Positions 47,209 to 57,928 of a DNA stretch of 64,000 nucleotides are shown here, one piece after another. The notes below the pieces were generated by a model. It searched no databases and had not been told where the DNA came from. It saw only the letters and a program-made list of their open reading frames with translations. The stretch is taken from contig AP017605.1 of assembly GCA_002356515.1 (NCBI GenBank), forward strand, positions 5,193,020-5,257,019. Reading direction: 5' to 3'. The DNA comes from Mesorhizobium loti. GTDB lineage: Bacteria; Pseudomonadota; Alphaproteobacteria; Rhizobiales; Rhizobiaceae. Numbering within the stretch: position 1 is the first letter of the stretch; every line of letters begins with the position of its first letter. A program made the position numbers and the translations under genes.

Positions 47209-48182
47209 GCCGCCTCCATTTTTCTCAGGATGATGCGGCCCTGCTGGCGTTCGCCGCGTGCGTTGAGCACGACGGCCAGGATGATGGCGCTGCCCGAAAT
47301 CGCCATCTGCCAGAACGGCGAGATGTTGATGACCGGCAGCGCATTGGAGATGATGCCGAGGAACAGCGCGCCGAGCACCGCGCCACCGACCGAGCCGATG
47401 CCGCCGGCGATCGAGATGCCGCCGATGACGCAAGCGGCGATGATGTTGAGTTCATAGCCGTTGGCGACCTCGACCGAGGCGATCACATAGCGCGAGATCC
47501 AGAGATAGCCGGCCAGCCCACCGATCATGCCGGAGATGCAGAAGACGATGAATTTCGTCCGGCCGACATCGATGCCGGTATAGACCGATGCCGTCGGATT
47601 GACGCCGATCGCATAGATCGAGCGGCCAAGCGCCGTGCGCGTCATGAGGATGAAGAACAGCCCGATGACCAGGATGGCGATCCACGACAGCACCGGAATG
47701 CCAAGGAAGGCGGCGCGCTGGAAGCCGATGAAATCCGGGCTCATCTTGTCGGCATTGACCCAGGCGCCGCCGGACAGCACGAAGGTGGCGCCGCGATAGA
47801 TGGTGAGTGTGCCCAGCGTCACCACGATCGAAGGGATGTTCAGCCGCCACACCAGCAGGCCGTTGATGGCCCCAAGCACCAGCCCGACGATGAGCGCGAT
47901 GACGATCAGCAGCGGGATCGGGATCGCCGGATGCGCGGCATTCAGCATCGCCACCACCATGCCGGTGAAGCACAGGTTCGAGGCCATCGACAGGTCGATC
48001 GAGCGGGTCAGGATGACGACCATCTGTCCCAGCGCCAGGATCATCAGGATCGAGGTGTCGTTGAACACCTGGCGCAGATTGCCGGGGTCGGCAAAGGCTG
48101 GGAAACGTGTCGAGATCAGGCCGATCAGCACAATGATGGCCGCGGCCAGCCAGATCTCCCGGTATTTCAGAAAAGCCTTCAT
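47205..48182 (-). CDS. rhaP: Rhamnose ABC transporter permease RhaP
   Basis: 325-aa permease of the same family: VILTRSIDLSMASNLCFTG, LNIPSIVVTLGTLTIYRGA, and the docking loop ACVIGGISIAGGIGSVGG. About ten membrane segments. Start ATG 48182 overlaps the rhaT stop by 4 nt; the end overlaps rhaQ likewise, so the transporter genes are translated as one chain. Confidence 0.94.
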   Translation of the reverse strand: MKAFLKYREIWLAAAIIVLIGLISTRFPAFADPGNLRQVFNDTSILMILALGQMVVILTRSIDLSMASNLCFTGMVVAMLNAAHPAIPIPLLIVIALIVGLVLGAINGLLVWRLNIPSIVVTLGTLTIYRGATFVLSGGAWVNADKMSPDFIGFQRAAFLGIPVLSWIAILVIGLFFILMTRTALGRSIYAIGVNPTASVYTGIDVGRTKFIVFCISGMIGGLAGYLWISRYVIASVEVANGYELNIIAACVIGGISIAGGIGSVGGAVLGALFLGIISNALPVINISPFWQMAISGSAIILAVVLNARGERQQGRIILRKMEAA

Positions 48183-49720
48183 GCCGCGATCCCCGCTGCC
48201 GTCCGGACCAGCGTCTCGGCGTCCAGCCCCTTATTGTCATAGACCGCCGCGACAAGGCCTTCGCGCATGACGACGACGCGGTCGGACATGCCGAGAATCT
48301 CGGGTAGTTCCGACGACACCATGATCACAGACAGGCCCTGCGCGACGAGCTCGGCCATGAAGCCGTGCACGGCGGCCTTGGAACCAATGTCGATGCCCTT
48401 GGTCGGCTCGTCGAGGATGATCACCTTGGGCGCGGTCGCCAGCCATTTGGCGATGACGATTTTCTGCTGGTTACCGCCCGACAGCGTGCCGACATCCTGG
48501 CTGAGCGAGGAGGCGCGCAGATCCAGCCGCTCGGTGTAGGAGCGGGCAAGCGCGAACTCTTCCGACAGTCGCAGCAGGCCTGACTTGGAGGTGCGCTTGA
48601 GCGACGGCAGCGAGACGTTCTGGAAGATCGGCAGGCCGATCACCACGCCTTGCTTGCCGCGTTCCTCGGGCACGTAGACGATGCCGGCCTCGATCGAATC
48701 CGCCGCCGATTTCGGCGCGATCGCCTTGCCGTCCAGCGTGATCGTGCCGCCTGACGTGCGGGTGATGCCTGAAATCGCTTGCATAACCTCGCTGCGCCCG
48801 GCGCCGACCAGACCGTAGAAGCCGAGGATCTCGCCCTTGTGCAACTCGAAGCCGATGTCGTTGAACTCGGTCGGGTGCGACAGGCCGGCGACGGAGAGCA
48901 CCGGCGCGCCGATCTCGGCCTTGCGCTGCGGAAAGATATGATCGACGGAGCGGCCGACCATCATGCGCACGATCTGGCTCTGGCTGGCGTCCTTGATCAG
49001 GCCTTCGCCAACCATCTCGCCATCGCGGAACACCGTGTAGCGGTCGGCGATCCGATAGATCTCGTCGAACTTGTGGCTGATGAACAGGATCGCCTTGCCC
49101 TCGCTCTTGAGGAATTCGATCAGCAGGAAGAGCTCCTCGATCTCCTTCATCGATAGGGCGGCGGTCGGCTCGTCCATGATGACGATCTGGGCGTCGATCG
49201 ACATGGCGCGGGCAACGGCGACCAGATGCTTGTTGGCGATGCCGAGGTCCTTCAACCGCGCATCGGCGTCGATGTGGCCGGCATGCATAGTGTCGAGCAC
49301 TTCGCGCGCATTTTTGCGCATGGTGCGCCAGTCGATGGTGCCGAAACGCGATCGCGGCGCATGGCCGAGAAAGATGTTTTCGGCGACGCTCAGATCGTCG
49401 AACAGCACGGTTTCCTGATGGATGGCGGTGACGCCATGGCCGAAGGCGGCATGCGCGCTGGGCAGAGTGACGGCCTGGCCGTCAATGCCGATCGTGCCGG
49501 CGTCTGGTTGGTAGATGCCGGTCATGATCTTGACCAGCGTCGACTTGCCGGCGCCGTTCTCGCCGATCAGTGCCGTCACCTGGCCGGGATAGAGCGACAG
49601 GCTGACATTGTGCAGCGCGCGCACGCCGGGAAAGCTTTTTGAGATGCCGGACAGCGTCAGGCGTGGCGTGGAGGCCAAAGGCCCTTCCTTCACCGTGCCG
49701 TTGTGGGCTGTCGTGTCCAT
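48179..49720 (-). CDS. rhaT: Rhamnose ABC transporter ATPase RhaT
   Basis: 513 aa with two ABC domains. First: Walker [10 protein letters not shown] near residue 54, signature-like region, Walker B IVIMDEPTAALS. Second: GLVGAGRSE degenerate Walker A, signature [14 protein letters not shown], Walker B VIILDEPTKGID. It powers RhaPQ. ATG 49720 (MDTTAHNG) is chosen; earlier in-frame codons are out of character (Arg/Ser-rich). An 85-nt spacer with a stem-loop separates it from rhaS. Confidence 0.94.
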   Translation of the reverse strand: MDTTAHNGTVKEGPLASTPRLTLSGISKSFPGVRALHNVSLSLYPGQVTALIGENGAGKSTLVKIMTGIYQPDAGTIGIDGQAVTLPSAHAAFGHGVTAIHQETVLFDDLSVAENIFLGHAPRSRFGTIDWRTMRKNAREVLDTMHAGHIDADARLKDLGIANKHLVAVARAMSIDAQIVIMDEPTAALSMKEIEELFLLIEFLKSEGKAILFISHKFDEIYRIADRYTVFRDGEMVGEGLIKDASQSQIVRMMVGRSVDHIFPQRKAEIGAPVLSVAGLSHPTEFNDIGFELHKGEILGFYGLVGAGRSEVMQAISGITRTSGGTITLDGKAIAPKSAADSIEAGIVYVPEERGKQGVVIGLPIFQNVSLPSLKRTSKSGLLRLSEEFALARSYTERLDLRASSLSQDVGTLSGGNQQKIVIAKWLATAPKVIILDEPTKGIDIGSKAAVHGFMAELVAQGLSVIMVSSELPEILGMSDRVVVMREGLVAAVYDNKGLDAETLVRTAAGIAA

Positions 49721-49758
49721 GGTCGTATCAAGCCCTGAAAGAAAGGTCCGTTTAAAGG

Positions 49759-49784
49759 CGCGGCGGGACGTGAGCCCCGCCGCG
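49759..49784 (-). other. Stem-loop between rhaS and rhaT
   Basis: Perfect 9-bp GC-rich inverted repeat CGCGGCGGG (49759-49767) and CCCGCCGCG (49776-49784) directly after rhaS, without a T-run. Such structures protect the 3' end of binding-protein mRNA or partially terminate, giving more RhaS than transporter. Confidence 0.6.
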
Positions 49785-49805
49785 ACAGCTTGAGAGGGTC
49801 CGAGA

Positions 49806-50801
49806 TCAATAGATCTTGGAGAACTTCTCGATGTTGGTCTTGTCGAACTGGAAGGGCGGAGCCATCGCAGCCGAGTTCGAGTCGTCGAGCGTGACCTTGC
49901 CGACACGGCCGATCGACAGCGTGGCGCCTGGCTTGGCCTCTTCCTTCTTCACCGCCAGATCATGGGCGAGGTAGACGGCCGAGTAGCCGAGGTCGATCGG
50001 GTTCCAAAGAGCCACGGCCTGTGAAGCGCCGTTGTCGATGAACTTCTTGAACTCGGACGGTAGCGCGAGACCGGTGACATTGACCTTGCCGATCAGCTTC
50101 TCGTCGGTGACGACCTGGGCGGCGGCAACGACGCCGACGGTGGTCGGCGCGATGATCGCCTTGAGGTTCGGATAGGACTTCAGCAGGCCCTTGGCTTCGT
50201 CGGTGCTCTTGGCCGAGTCGTCATCGCCATAGACGGTGGCGACGAGCTTGATCTTGGGGAACTTCTCCGGCAGGATTTTCTTGGCCGCGTCGATCCAGGC
50301 ATTCTGGTTGGTCGCGGTCGAGGAGGCCGACAGGATGGCGACGTCGCCGCCTTCCGGCAGATAGTCGGCGGCAAGCTTGATGATGGTCTCGCCGATCAGG
50401 CCGGTGTCGGACGGGTTGAGGTGAAGCTGGCGGCCTTCCTTGGCGACGCCCGAATCCCAGGAGATGACGGTGATGCCGCGCTCCATGGCCTTCTTCAGCA
50501 CCGGCACCAGCGCGTCGGCGTCATTGGCCGAAATGGCGATGGCGTTGACCTTCTGCGCGATCAGCGAGTTGACCACTTCGATCTGCGCTTCGGCGGTCGC
50601 CTTGGTCGGGCCGGTGTAGATGATGTCGACATCGCCGAGTTCCTTGGCCGCCTCTTCGGCGCCCTTGTTGGCGGCATCGAAGAAGCCGTTGCCGAGCGAC
50701 TTCACCACCAGTGCGATCTTGACGTTTTCGGCATAGGCTGCGTTCACGAACATGGCGGCGGAAAACGCCGCTGTAACCATCAATTTCTTCAGAAAGCTCA
50801 T
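49806..50801 (-). CDS. rhaS: Periplasmic rhamnose-binding protein RhaS
   Basis: 331-aa type I periplasmic binding protein, signal peptide ending MFVNAAYA, then ENVKIALVVKSLGNGFFDAANKGAEEAAKEL. Ligand-site segments include YTGPTKATAEAQIEVV, NAIAISANDADALVPVLKKA, VISWDSGVA, ILSASSTATNQNAWIDA, IAPTTVGVVAAAQVV and VALWNPIDLGYSAVYLA, characteristic of the rhizobial RhaS family. It starts at ATG 50801, 55 nt after rhaR. Confidence 0.94.
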   Translation of the reverse strand: MSFLKKLMVTAAFSAAMFVNAAYAENVKIALVVKSLGNGFFDAANKGAEEAAKELGDVDIIYTGPTKATAEAQIEVVNSLIAQKVNAIAISANDADALVPVLKKAMERGITVISWDSGVAKEGRQLHLNPSDTGLIGETIIKLAADYLPEGGDVAILSASSTATNQNAWIDAAKKILPEKFPKIKLVATVYGDDDSAKSTDEAKGLLKSYPNLKAIIAPTTVGVVAAAQVVTDEKLIGKVNVTGLALPSEFKKFIDNGASQAVALWNPIDLGYSAVYLAHDLAVKKEEAKPGATLSIGRVGKVTLDDSNSAAMAPPFQFDKTNIEKFSKIY

Positions 50802-50856
50802 CGAATATCCTCCCTTGAGCGTTGCATTCCATCGTCGCTGCGGGCGTGAGGGTGTC

Positions 50857-51660
50857 TCAGGCCTGCAGTGAAGATTCTTCCTTTGCCGACTTGCGGGCGA
50901 CGATCAGCGTCACGCCTGCGGTCTCCAACATCTTGGCTTCACGATCGTCGATACCGTCATCGGTGATGACGGTGGCGATGCGCGACAGTCCGCACAGGAT
51001 CAGGCTGGAGCGCTTGCGGAATTTCGAGGAGTCGACCAGCACCACCAGCTCGTCGGCCTGGTCGATCAGTTTCTGCTCCGCCTGGATCAGCAGCGGGTCG
51101 CCTTCCATCAGGCCGAGCGGCCCCAGCCCTTGCGCGCCCATGAACATGCGGCGCGCGTAGAAATTGCGCGTCACGTCATTGTCGAAGGGCGACAGGATGA
51201 TGTTCTGCTCGCGATAGATCGTGCCGCCCGACAGCATCACCGTGTTCTTGGAGTGCTTGAGCAGATGCTCGGCGATCGGGAATGAATTGGTGAAGATCGG
51301 CATGCGGCGGCCGGTCAGGAAATGCACCATCTGAAAGGTGGTGGTGCCGCCATTGATGATGATCGGCTCGCCATCCCCGCACAATTCGACAGCCTCGCGG
51401 GCGATCGCCCGCTTTTGCGAAGCGTTGATCGTTTCGTTGACGGAAAAGGGCCGGCCGGCCAGGCCGATGAATTGCGGTGGCGAGATCGCCTCGGCGCCGC
51501 CGCGCACCCGGCGCAGGCGCTTTTGCACATGAAGAGCCGCGATGTCGCGCCGGATCGTCGCCTCGGACGACTCCGTCAGGTCGACCATCTCCTGCACCGT
51601 CACCACAGGCTTTTCCTGGACGGCGGACAGAATGATCCTGTGGCGCTCTTTTTCGTGCAT
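50857..51660 (-). CDS. rhaR: DeoR-family repressor RhaR of the rhamnose operon
   Basis: 267 aa: N-terminal DeoR HTH (HRIILSAVQEKPVVTVQEMVDLTESSEATIRRDIAAL) and the C-terminal sugar-phosphate-sensing domain (IIINGGTTTFQM, TNSFPIAEHL, LSGGTIYREQ, VDSSKFRKRSSLILCGL). In R. leguminosarum RhaR represses the operon. ATG 51660 follows GGGAGGAACC; an in-frame start at 51681 is less likely. It is first in the operon and divergent from rhaD, so one control region can serve both directions. Confidence 0.92.
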   Translation of the reverse strand: MHEKERHRIILSAVQEKPVVTVQEMVDLTESSEATIRRDIAALHVQKRLRRVRGGAEAISPPQFIGLAGRPFSVNETINASQKRAIAREAVELCGDGEPIIINGGTTTFQMVHFLTGRRMPIFTNSFPIAEHLLKHSKNTVMLSGGTIYREQNIILSPFDNDVTRNFYARRMFMGAQGLGPLGLMEGDPLLIQAEQKLIDQADELVVLVDSSKFRKRSSLILCGLSRIATVITDDGIDDREAKMLETAGVTLIVARKSAKEESSLQA

Positions 51661-51704
51661 GGTTCCTCCCTGCCTGGCCATCTAGGCACTCAAAACGAGC
51701 AGTG

Positions 51705-51775
51705 TCAATCATTTCCGATCATATAATTTCATTGTGCAGTGCAATATGATTGATGTTGATCGTTTGTGATTGACA
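51705..51775. promoter_or_regulatory. Divergent rhaR/rhaD control region with inverted repeats
   Basis: TCAATCAT (51705-51712) and ATGATTGA (51746-51753) form a perfect 8-bp inverted repeat; a further TGATTGAC lies at 51767-51774. A TTGACA -35 box for the rhaD direction is at 51770-51775, so a repressor on the repeats would cover the promoter. The stretch is AT-rich against its surroundings. Confidence 0.55.
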
Positions 51776-51844
51776 AGCGGGCTGCTTGCGTAGACATTCC
51801 CGGCAAAATGGACCGCGGCTTTTTGCGTCCCAGGGAGGATAACT

Positions 51845-53947
51845 ATGCTCGACAAGCGCTCCGGCTCGCGCCTTGCCAATCTGTGGGATGATGCGAAAGC
51901 CAAGGGGATGAGCGACCCCGAGCTTCTGGTCTATCGTTCCAACACACTCGGCTCCGACAAGCGCGTCACCAATTATGGCGGCGGCAACACCTCCTCCAAG
52001 ATCCAGCAGAAGGATCCGCTCAGCGGCGAGACCGTCGAAGTGCTCTGGGTCAAGGGCTCCGGTGGCGACAGCGCGTCGATCAAGCTCGATGGCTTCGCCA
52101 CGCTCTACATGGACAAATTGCGCGCGCTGAAAGGCCTTTATCGCGGCGTCGAGCATGAGGACGAGATGGTGGGATACCTGCCCCACTGCACGTTCAACCT
52201 CAATCCGCGCGCGGCCTCGATCGACACGCCGCTGCACGCCTATGTGCCGAAGCCTTTCGTCGACCACATGCATCCCGATGCCATCATCGCGATTGCCGCG
52301 GCGAAGGATTCCAAAGCGCTGACCAAGGAGATTTTCGGCGACGCCATCGGCTGGCTGCCGTGGAAGCGTCCGGGCTTCGAGCTTGGCCTGTGGCTGGAGA
52401 AGTTCTGCACGGAAAATCCCGCCGCCAAGGGTGTCATCCTGGAAAGCCATGGCCTGTTCACCTGGGGCGACACGCCCAAGGAATGCTACGAGACGACGAT
52501 TTCGGTGATCAACCAGGCGATCGAGTGGTTCGAGCGCCGTGCCGAGGGCCTGGCGATCTTCGGCGGCGAAGTGGTCAAGTCGCTCGATGCCAAGGAGCGC
52601 CGTGCCATCGCGGCGAAACTGATGCCGAAAATTCGCGGCCTGATCTCGGAAAAGAGCCACAAGCTCGGCCATTTCGACGATTCCGCCGCCGTGCTCGAAT
52701 TCGTCAACTCCAGAGATTTGCGGCCGCTGGCGGCACTCGGCACCTCATGCCCCGACCATTTCCTGCGCACCAAGATCCGGCCGCTGGTCATTGAGTTCGA
52801 TCCGGCAAAGCCTGATGTCGATGCGGTGATCGCCCGCCTCGCCGACGACATCGCCGAATACCGTGTCGGCTACCAGGCCTATTACGACAGCTGCAAGCAT
52901 CCGGACTCGCCGGCCATTCGCGATCCCAATGCCGTGGTCTATCTGATGCCCGGCGTCGGCATGTTCACCTTCGCCGGCGACAAGGCGACGGCGCGCATCT
53001 CGGGCGAATTCTACGTCAACGCCATCAACGTCATGCGCGGCGCCTCGACTGTCTCGTCCTATGTCGGCCTGCCGGCGCAGGAAGCCTTCGACATCGAATA
53101 CTGGCTGCTCGAGGATCTCAAATTGCAGCGCATGCCGAAGCCGAAGTCGCTTGCCGGCCAGATCGCGCTGGTCACCGGCGGCGCCGGCGGCATCGGCCGC
53201 GCGACGGCCAACCGGTTGCTGCGCGAAGGCGCCTGCGTCGTGCTGGCTGACATCGATGAAACAGCGCTCGCCAGCGCCAATGAGGAGCTGGCCAAGGCCT
53301 ATGGCAAGGATTTTGTCCGCCCCGTGGTCATCAACGTCACCTCGGAAGACCAGGTCATCGCCGGCTTTGCCGAGACGGCGGTCGAGTTCGGCGGCATCGA
53401 CATTCTGGTGTCGAATGCCGGTCTCGCTTCCTCGGCGCCGATCGAGGAGACGTCGCTGGCGCTGTGGAACAAGAACATGGATATCCTGTCCACGGGCTAT
53501 TTCCTGGTCTCGCGGGAAGCATTTCGGCTGTTCAGGGTCCAAAAAATCGGCGGCAATGTCGTCTTCGTCGCCTCCAAGAACGGCCTTGCCGCTTCGCCCA
53601 ACGCCGCAGCCTATTGCACCGCCAAGGCCGCCGAAATCCATCTGGCGCGATGCCTTGCGCTAGAGGGCGCGGAAGCGCAGATCAGGGTCAATGTCGTCAA
53701 TCCGGACGCGGTGCTGCGCGGTTCGAAAATCTGGACCGGCGAGTGGAAGGAACAGCGCGCCGCCGCCTACAAGATGTCCACGGACGATCTGGAAGAACAT
53801 TACCGCTCGCGCTCGATGCTGAAGCGCTCGGTCTTCCCGGAAGACATCGCCGAGGCGATCTATTTCTTCGCCTCCGACATGTCGGCCAAATCGACCGGCA
53901 ACATCATCAACGTCGACGCCGGCAACGCGCAGAGCTTTACGCGATAG
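51845..53947 (+). CDS. rhaD: Bifunctional rhamnulose-1-phosphate aldolase / L-lactaldehyde-type dehydrogenase
   Basis: 700 aa with two enzymes in one chain. The N-terminal part (about 1-400) is a class II aldolase (YGGGNTSSKI near 43-52, HCTFNLNPRA and DHMHPDAIIAIAAA with metal-binding His, ILESHGLFTWGDTPKECYE). The C-terminal part (about 430-700) is a short-chain dehydrogenase (VTGGAGGIGRATANRLL NAD site, NAGLASSAPIEE, Y-x-x-x-K in AAYCTAKAAEIHLAR, NVDAGN at the end). It cleaves rhamnulose-1-phosphate to DHAP and L-lactaldehyde, and probably oxidises or reduces the lactaldehyde. Start ATG 51845 with GGGAGGA. Known rhizobial rha genes have the same fusion. Confidence 0.94.
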   Translation: MLDKRSGSRLANLWDDAKAKGMSDPELLVYRSNTLGSDKRVTNYGGGNTSSKIQQKDPLSGETVEVLWVKGSGGDSASIKLDGFATLYMDKLRALKGLYRGVEHEDEMVGYLPHCTFNLNPRAASIDTPLHAYVPKPFVDHMHPDAIIAIAAAKDSKALTKEIFGDAIGWLPWKRPGFELGLWLEKFCTENPAAKGVILESHGLFTWGDTPKECYETTISVINQAIEWFERRAEGLAIFGGEVVKSLDAKERRAIAAKLMPKIRGLISEKSHKLGHFDDSAAVLEFVNSRDLRPLAALGTSCPDHFLRTKIRPLVIEFDPAKPDVDAVIARLADDIAEYRVGYQAYYDSCKHPDSPAIRDPNAVVYLMPGVGMFTFAGDKATARISGEFYVNAINVMRGASTVSSYVGLPAQEAFDIEYWLLEDLKLQRMPKPKSLAGQIALVTGGAGGIGRATANRLLREGACVVLADIDETALASANEELAKAYGKDFVRPVVINVTSEDQVIAGFAETAVEFGGIDILVSNAGLASSAPIEETSLALWNKNMDILSTGYFLVSREAFRLFRVQKIGGNVVFVASKNGLAASPNAAAYCTAKAAEIHLARCLALEGAEAQIRVNVVNPDAVLRGSKIWTGEWKEQRAAAYKMSTDDLEEHYRSRSMLKRSVFPEDIAEAIYFFASDMSAKSTGNIINVDAGNAQSFTR

Positions 53948-53957
53948 CCGCTTCGCC

Positions 53958-53985
53958 CTTCTCCCCGTCACTATACGGGGAGAAG
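53958..53985. repeat. Palindromic repeat after rhaD (CTTCTCCCCGT hairpin)
   Basis: Perfect 11-bp inverted repeat (53958-53968 and 53975-53985) with a 6-nt loop, followed by GTGCCGGCAGGCGGATGAGGG, a tail I know from dispersed repeats in rhizobial genomes. It lies 10 nt after the rhaD stop and may attenuate transcription into rhaI. Confidence 0.65.
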
Positions 53986-54042
53986 GTGCCGGCAGGCGGA
54001 TGAGGGGCAGCGCTGCCCGAACATATTGGGAGGAATAGCAGT

Positions 54043-55335
54043 TTGTCCGAAACCATCATCTCGGCCGACCTCGTCGCCAGCCACAACACCGCGCGTAAGC
54101 CCGACCTCGAGCGCGACTACGCCTCGCTCGGCGAGCGCCTCGACCGCCGGGGCATCGCCATCGACGCTATCCGCGGCAAGGTGGAAAAATTCGCGGTTGC
54201 CATACCGTCCTGGGGCGTCGGCACCGGCGGCACGCGCTTTGCCCGCTTTCCCGGCGCCGGCGAGCCGCGCGACATCTTCGACAAGATCGAGGACTGCGCT
54301 GTCATCAGCCAGTTGACGCAGGCGACGCCGACCGTTTCCTTGCACATTCCGTGGGACAAGGCCGATCCGAACCGGCTCAAACAGGCGGCCTCGCGCTTCG
54401 GCCTCGGCTTCGATGCCATGAACTCCAACACCTTCTCCGACGCCAAGGACCAGAAGCTCTCCTACAAATTCGGCTCGCTCTCGCATGCCGATGCCGGCAC
54501 GCGGCGTCAGGCGGTCGAACACAATCTCGAATGCATCGAGATCGGCAAGACGCTCGGCTCCAAGGCATTGACGGTGTGGATCGGCGACGGCTCGAACTTT
54601 CCCGGCCAGGTCAATTTCGCCAAGGCGTTCGAGCGCTATCTCGACGCCATGAAGCAAGTCTATGCCGGGCTGCCCGCTGACTGGAAGCTGTTCACCGAAC
54701 ATAAGATGTACGAACCGGCCTTCTATTCCACGGTCGTACAGGACTGGGGCACCAACTACCTCATCGCCAAGGAATTGGGCGACAAGGCCTTCTGCCTCGT
54801 CGACCTCGGCCACCACGCGCCCAACGTCAACATCGAGATGATCGTGTCGCGGCTGATCCAGTTCAAGAAACTCGGCGGCTTCCACTTCAACGATTCGAAA
54901 TATGGCGATGACGACCTCGACGCCGGCTCGATCGATCCCTACCGGCTGTTCCTGGTCTTCAACGAACTGGTCGATGCCGAACTGTCCGGCGCCGAGGGTT
55001 TCGATCCCGCTCACATGCTCGACCAGAGCCACAACGTCACCGATCCGATCGAAAGCCTGATGCTGTCGGCGGTCGAGGTGCAGCGCGCCCATGCGCAGGC
55101 GCTGCTGGTCGACCGCAAGGCGCTGGAAGGTTTTCAGGAGGCCAACGACGCGCTGATGGCGACGCAAACCCTGAAGGCGGCCTACCGCACCGATGTCGAG
55201 CCGATCCTGGCCATGGCGCGGCTGAACGCCGGCGGCGCCATCGATCCGGTCGCCGCCTACCGCGCGGCGGGCTACCGGGCCAAGGTCGCGGCCGAGCGGC
55301 CGGCGGTTGCCGGTGGCTCGGGCGGAATTGTCTGA
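54043..55335 (+). CDS. rhaI: L-rhamnose isomerase (rhizobial type)
   Basis: 430-aa xylose-isomerase-like TIM-barrel isomerase converting L-rhamnose to L-rhamnulose. Metal and substrate segments: LHIPWDKADP, GFDAMNSNTFSD, WIGDGSNFPGQ (Asp), FTEHKMYEPAFYST (Glu, Lys), CLVDLGHHAPNVNIE (Asp, His), FHFNDSKYGDDDLDAGSIDP (His, Asp). TTG start at 54043 with GGGAGGA 8-9 nt upstream. It is separated from rhaD by 95 nt with a palindromic repeat. The C-terminus is a long Ala/Gly tail. Confidence 0.94.
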   Translation: MSETIISADLVASHNTARKPDLERDYASLGERLDRRGIAIDAIRGKVEKFAVAIPSWGVGTGGTRFARFPGAGEPRDIFDKIEDCAVISQLTQATPTVSLHIPWDKADPNRLKQAASRFGLGFDAMNSNTFSDAKDQKLSYKFGSLSHADAGTRRQAVEHNLECIEIGKTLGSKALTVWIGDGSNFPGQVNFAKAFERYLDAMKQVYAGLPADWKLFTEHKMYEPAFYSTVVQDWGTNYLIAKELGDKAFCLVDLGHHAPNVNIEMIVSRLIQFKKLGGFHFNDSKYGDDDLDAGSIDPYRLFLVFNELVDAELSGAEGFDPAHMLDQSHNVTDPIESLMLSAVEVQRAHAQALLVDRKALEGFQEANDALMATQTLKAAYRTDVEPILAMARLNAGGAIDPVAAYRAAGYRAKVAAERPAVAGGSGGIV

Positions 55336-55434
55336 CACGCCTGACATCTGAATTGATGCGTCTGGCCCACCGTTGCTGGTGGACTCGGCCACTGCAACGG
55401 GTTCTTCTAGGCATCCGCGCCAGGAGAACCCGCC

Positions 55435-57174
<1,740 letters not shown>

Positions 57175-57223
57175 TCCCAGGTGGATTCTCGGATAGCGCC
57201 GGCTCACGGTAGGGCCGGGGTCA

Positions 57224-57568
57224 TCAGGTAACCAGCGTGACGGTCGATGCGATCAGCATCAGCGCGGCGATGCCGACGAACAGCGCGTAGATGCGCGGCC
57301 GGTCGAGCAGAAGCGCGTTTCCGGAGATCCAGGCCGAGGTGGCGCCGCCGAGCGCGAAGAGGAAGCCGTTGCGATGGCCAAAGGTCATCGATGCGGCCAT
57401 CAGTCCGCCAATGATTAGAGCGCCGAACACGATGATCACGGCGACCGCGTACTTCTCGAAATCGTTGCCGCCGCCCATGGCTGGCCCGATCGCATTCAGA
57501 TTGGACAGGTCGTCTGGATCGAAAGGGTTCGTCGACCCGTATTCGTCTTGACCGATCGATTCTCGCAT
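57224..57568 (-). CDS. Small three-helix membrane protein, unknown function
   Basis: 114 aa with a hydrophilic acidic N-terminus (about 1-38) and three hydrophobic segments (AVAVIIVFGALIIGGLMAAS, GFLFALGGATSAWISGNALLL, IYALFVGIAALMLIASTVTLV). ATG 57568 with GGAG 8 nt upstream. No family recognised. It converges with ggt. Confidence 0.65.
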   Translation of the reverse strand: MRESIGQDEYGSTNPFDPDDLSNLNAIGPAMGGGNDFEKYAVAVIIVFGALIIGGLMAASMTFGHRNGFLFALGGATSAWISGNALLLDRPRIYALFVGIAALMLIASTVTLVT

Positions 57569-57571
57569 CAC

Positions 57572-57892
57572 TCATTCTCCGCTGACCGGCAACAAACCAT
57601 CAACACTTGCCGAGTGCAACCCGATCGCACGCCCCTCTCCGTGTTGGCCGTCATCTTCAACACGTTCCGGCGGCGCTTGTCACCGCTTTTTCGGGGCACC
57701 CGGCTCGAATGCAACACCCGCCCGCGCTCTGACGGCACGCCGTGATCTCATTTCCATATAGGCCCCGTTCTCGGGGAAAAGATGATGCCGCCGATCAATT
57801 CGACGCCCGCATGCGCCACGCGGCTGCGGCGGGGAGTCGCAGCATCCAGGCATGCGACAGCGAGATTGTTGATATCCGGTTGCATCTTAAAT
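57572..57892. other. Spacer upstream of fhuD, no gene seen
   Basis: The spacer between the small membrane protein and fhuD. I see no convincing gene or RNA in 57572-57892; short open frames here lack features. The right end carries the palindrome described separately. Confidence 0.4.
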
Positions 57893-57924
57893 GTTGACTA
57901 TGAAAATCATGTTTTATAGTCAAC
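57893..57924 (+). promoter_or_regulatory. Palindromic operator/promoter immediately before fhuD
   Basis: GTTGACTAT (57893-57901) and ATAGTCAAC (57916-57924) are perfect 9-bp inverted arms around an AT-rich 14-nt centre, in a GC-rich region. The left arm includes a -35-like TTGACT and the right arm a TATAGT, so a bound regulator would occlude the promoter. The position in front of an iron-siderophore operon suggests an iron-responsive regulator (RirA, Irr or Fur type), but the sequence does not match a consensus I can name. Confidence 0.6.
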
Positions 57925-57928
57925 CGAC

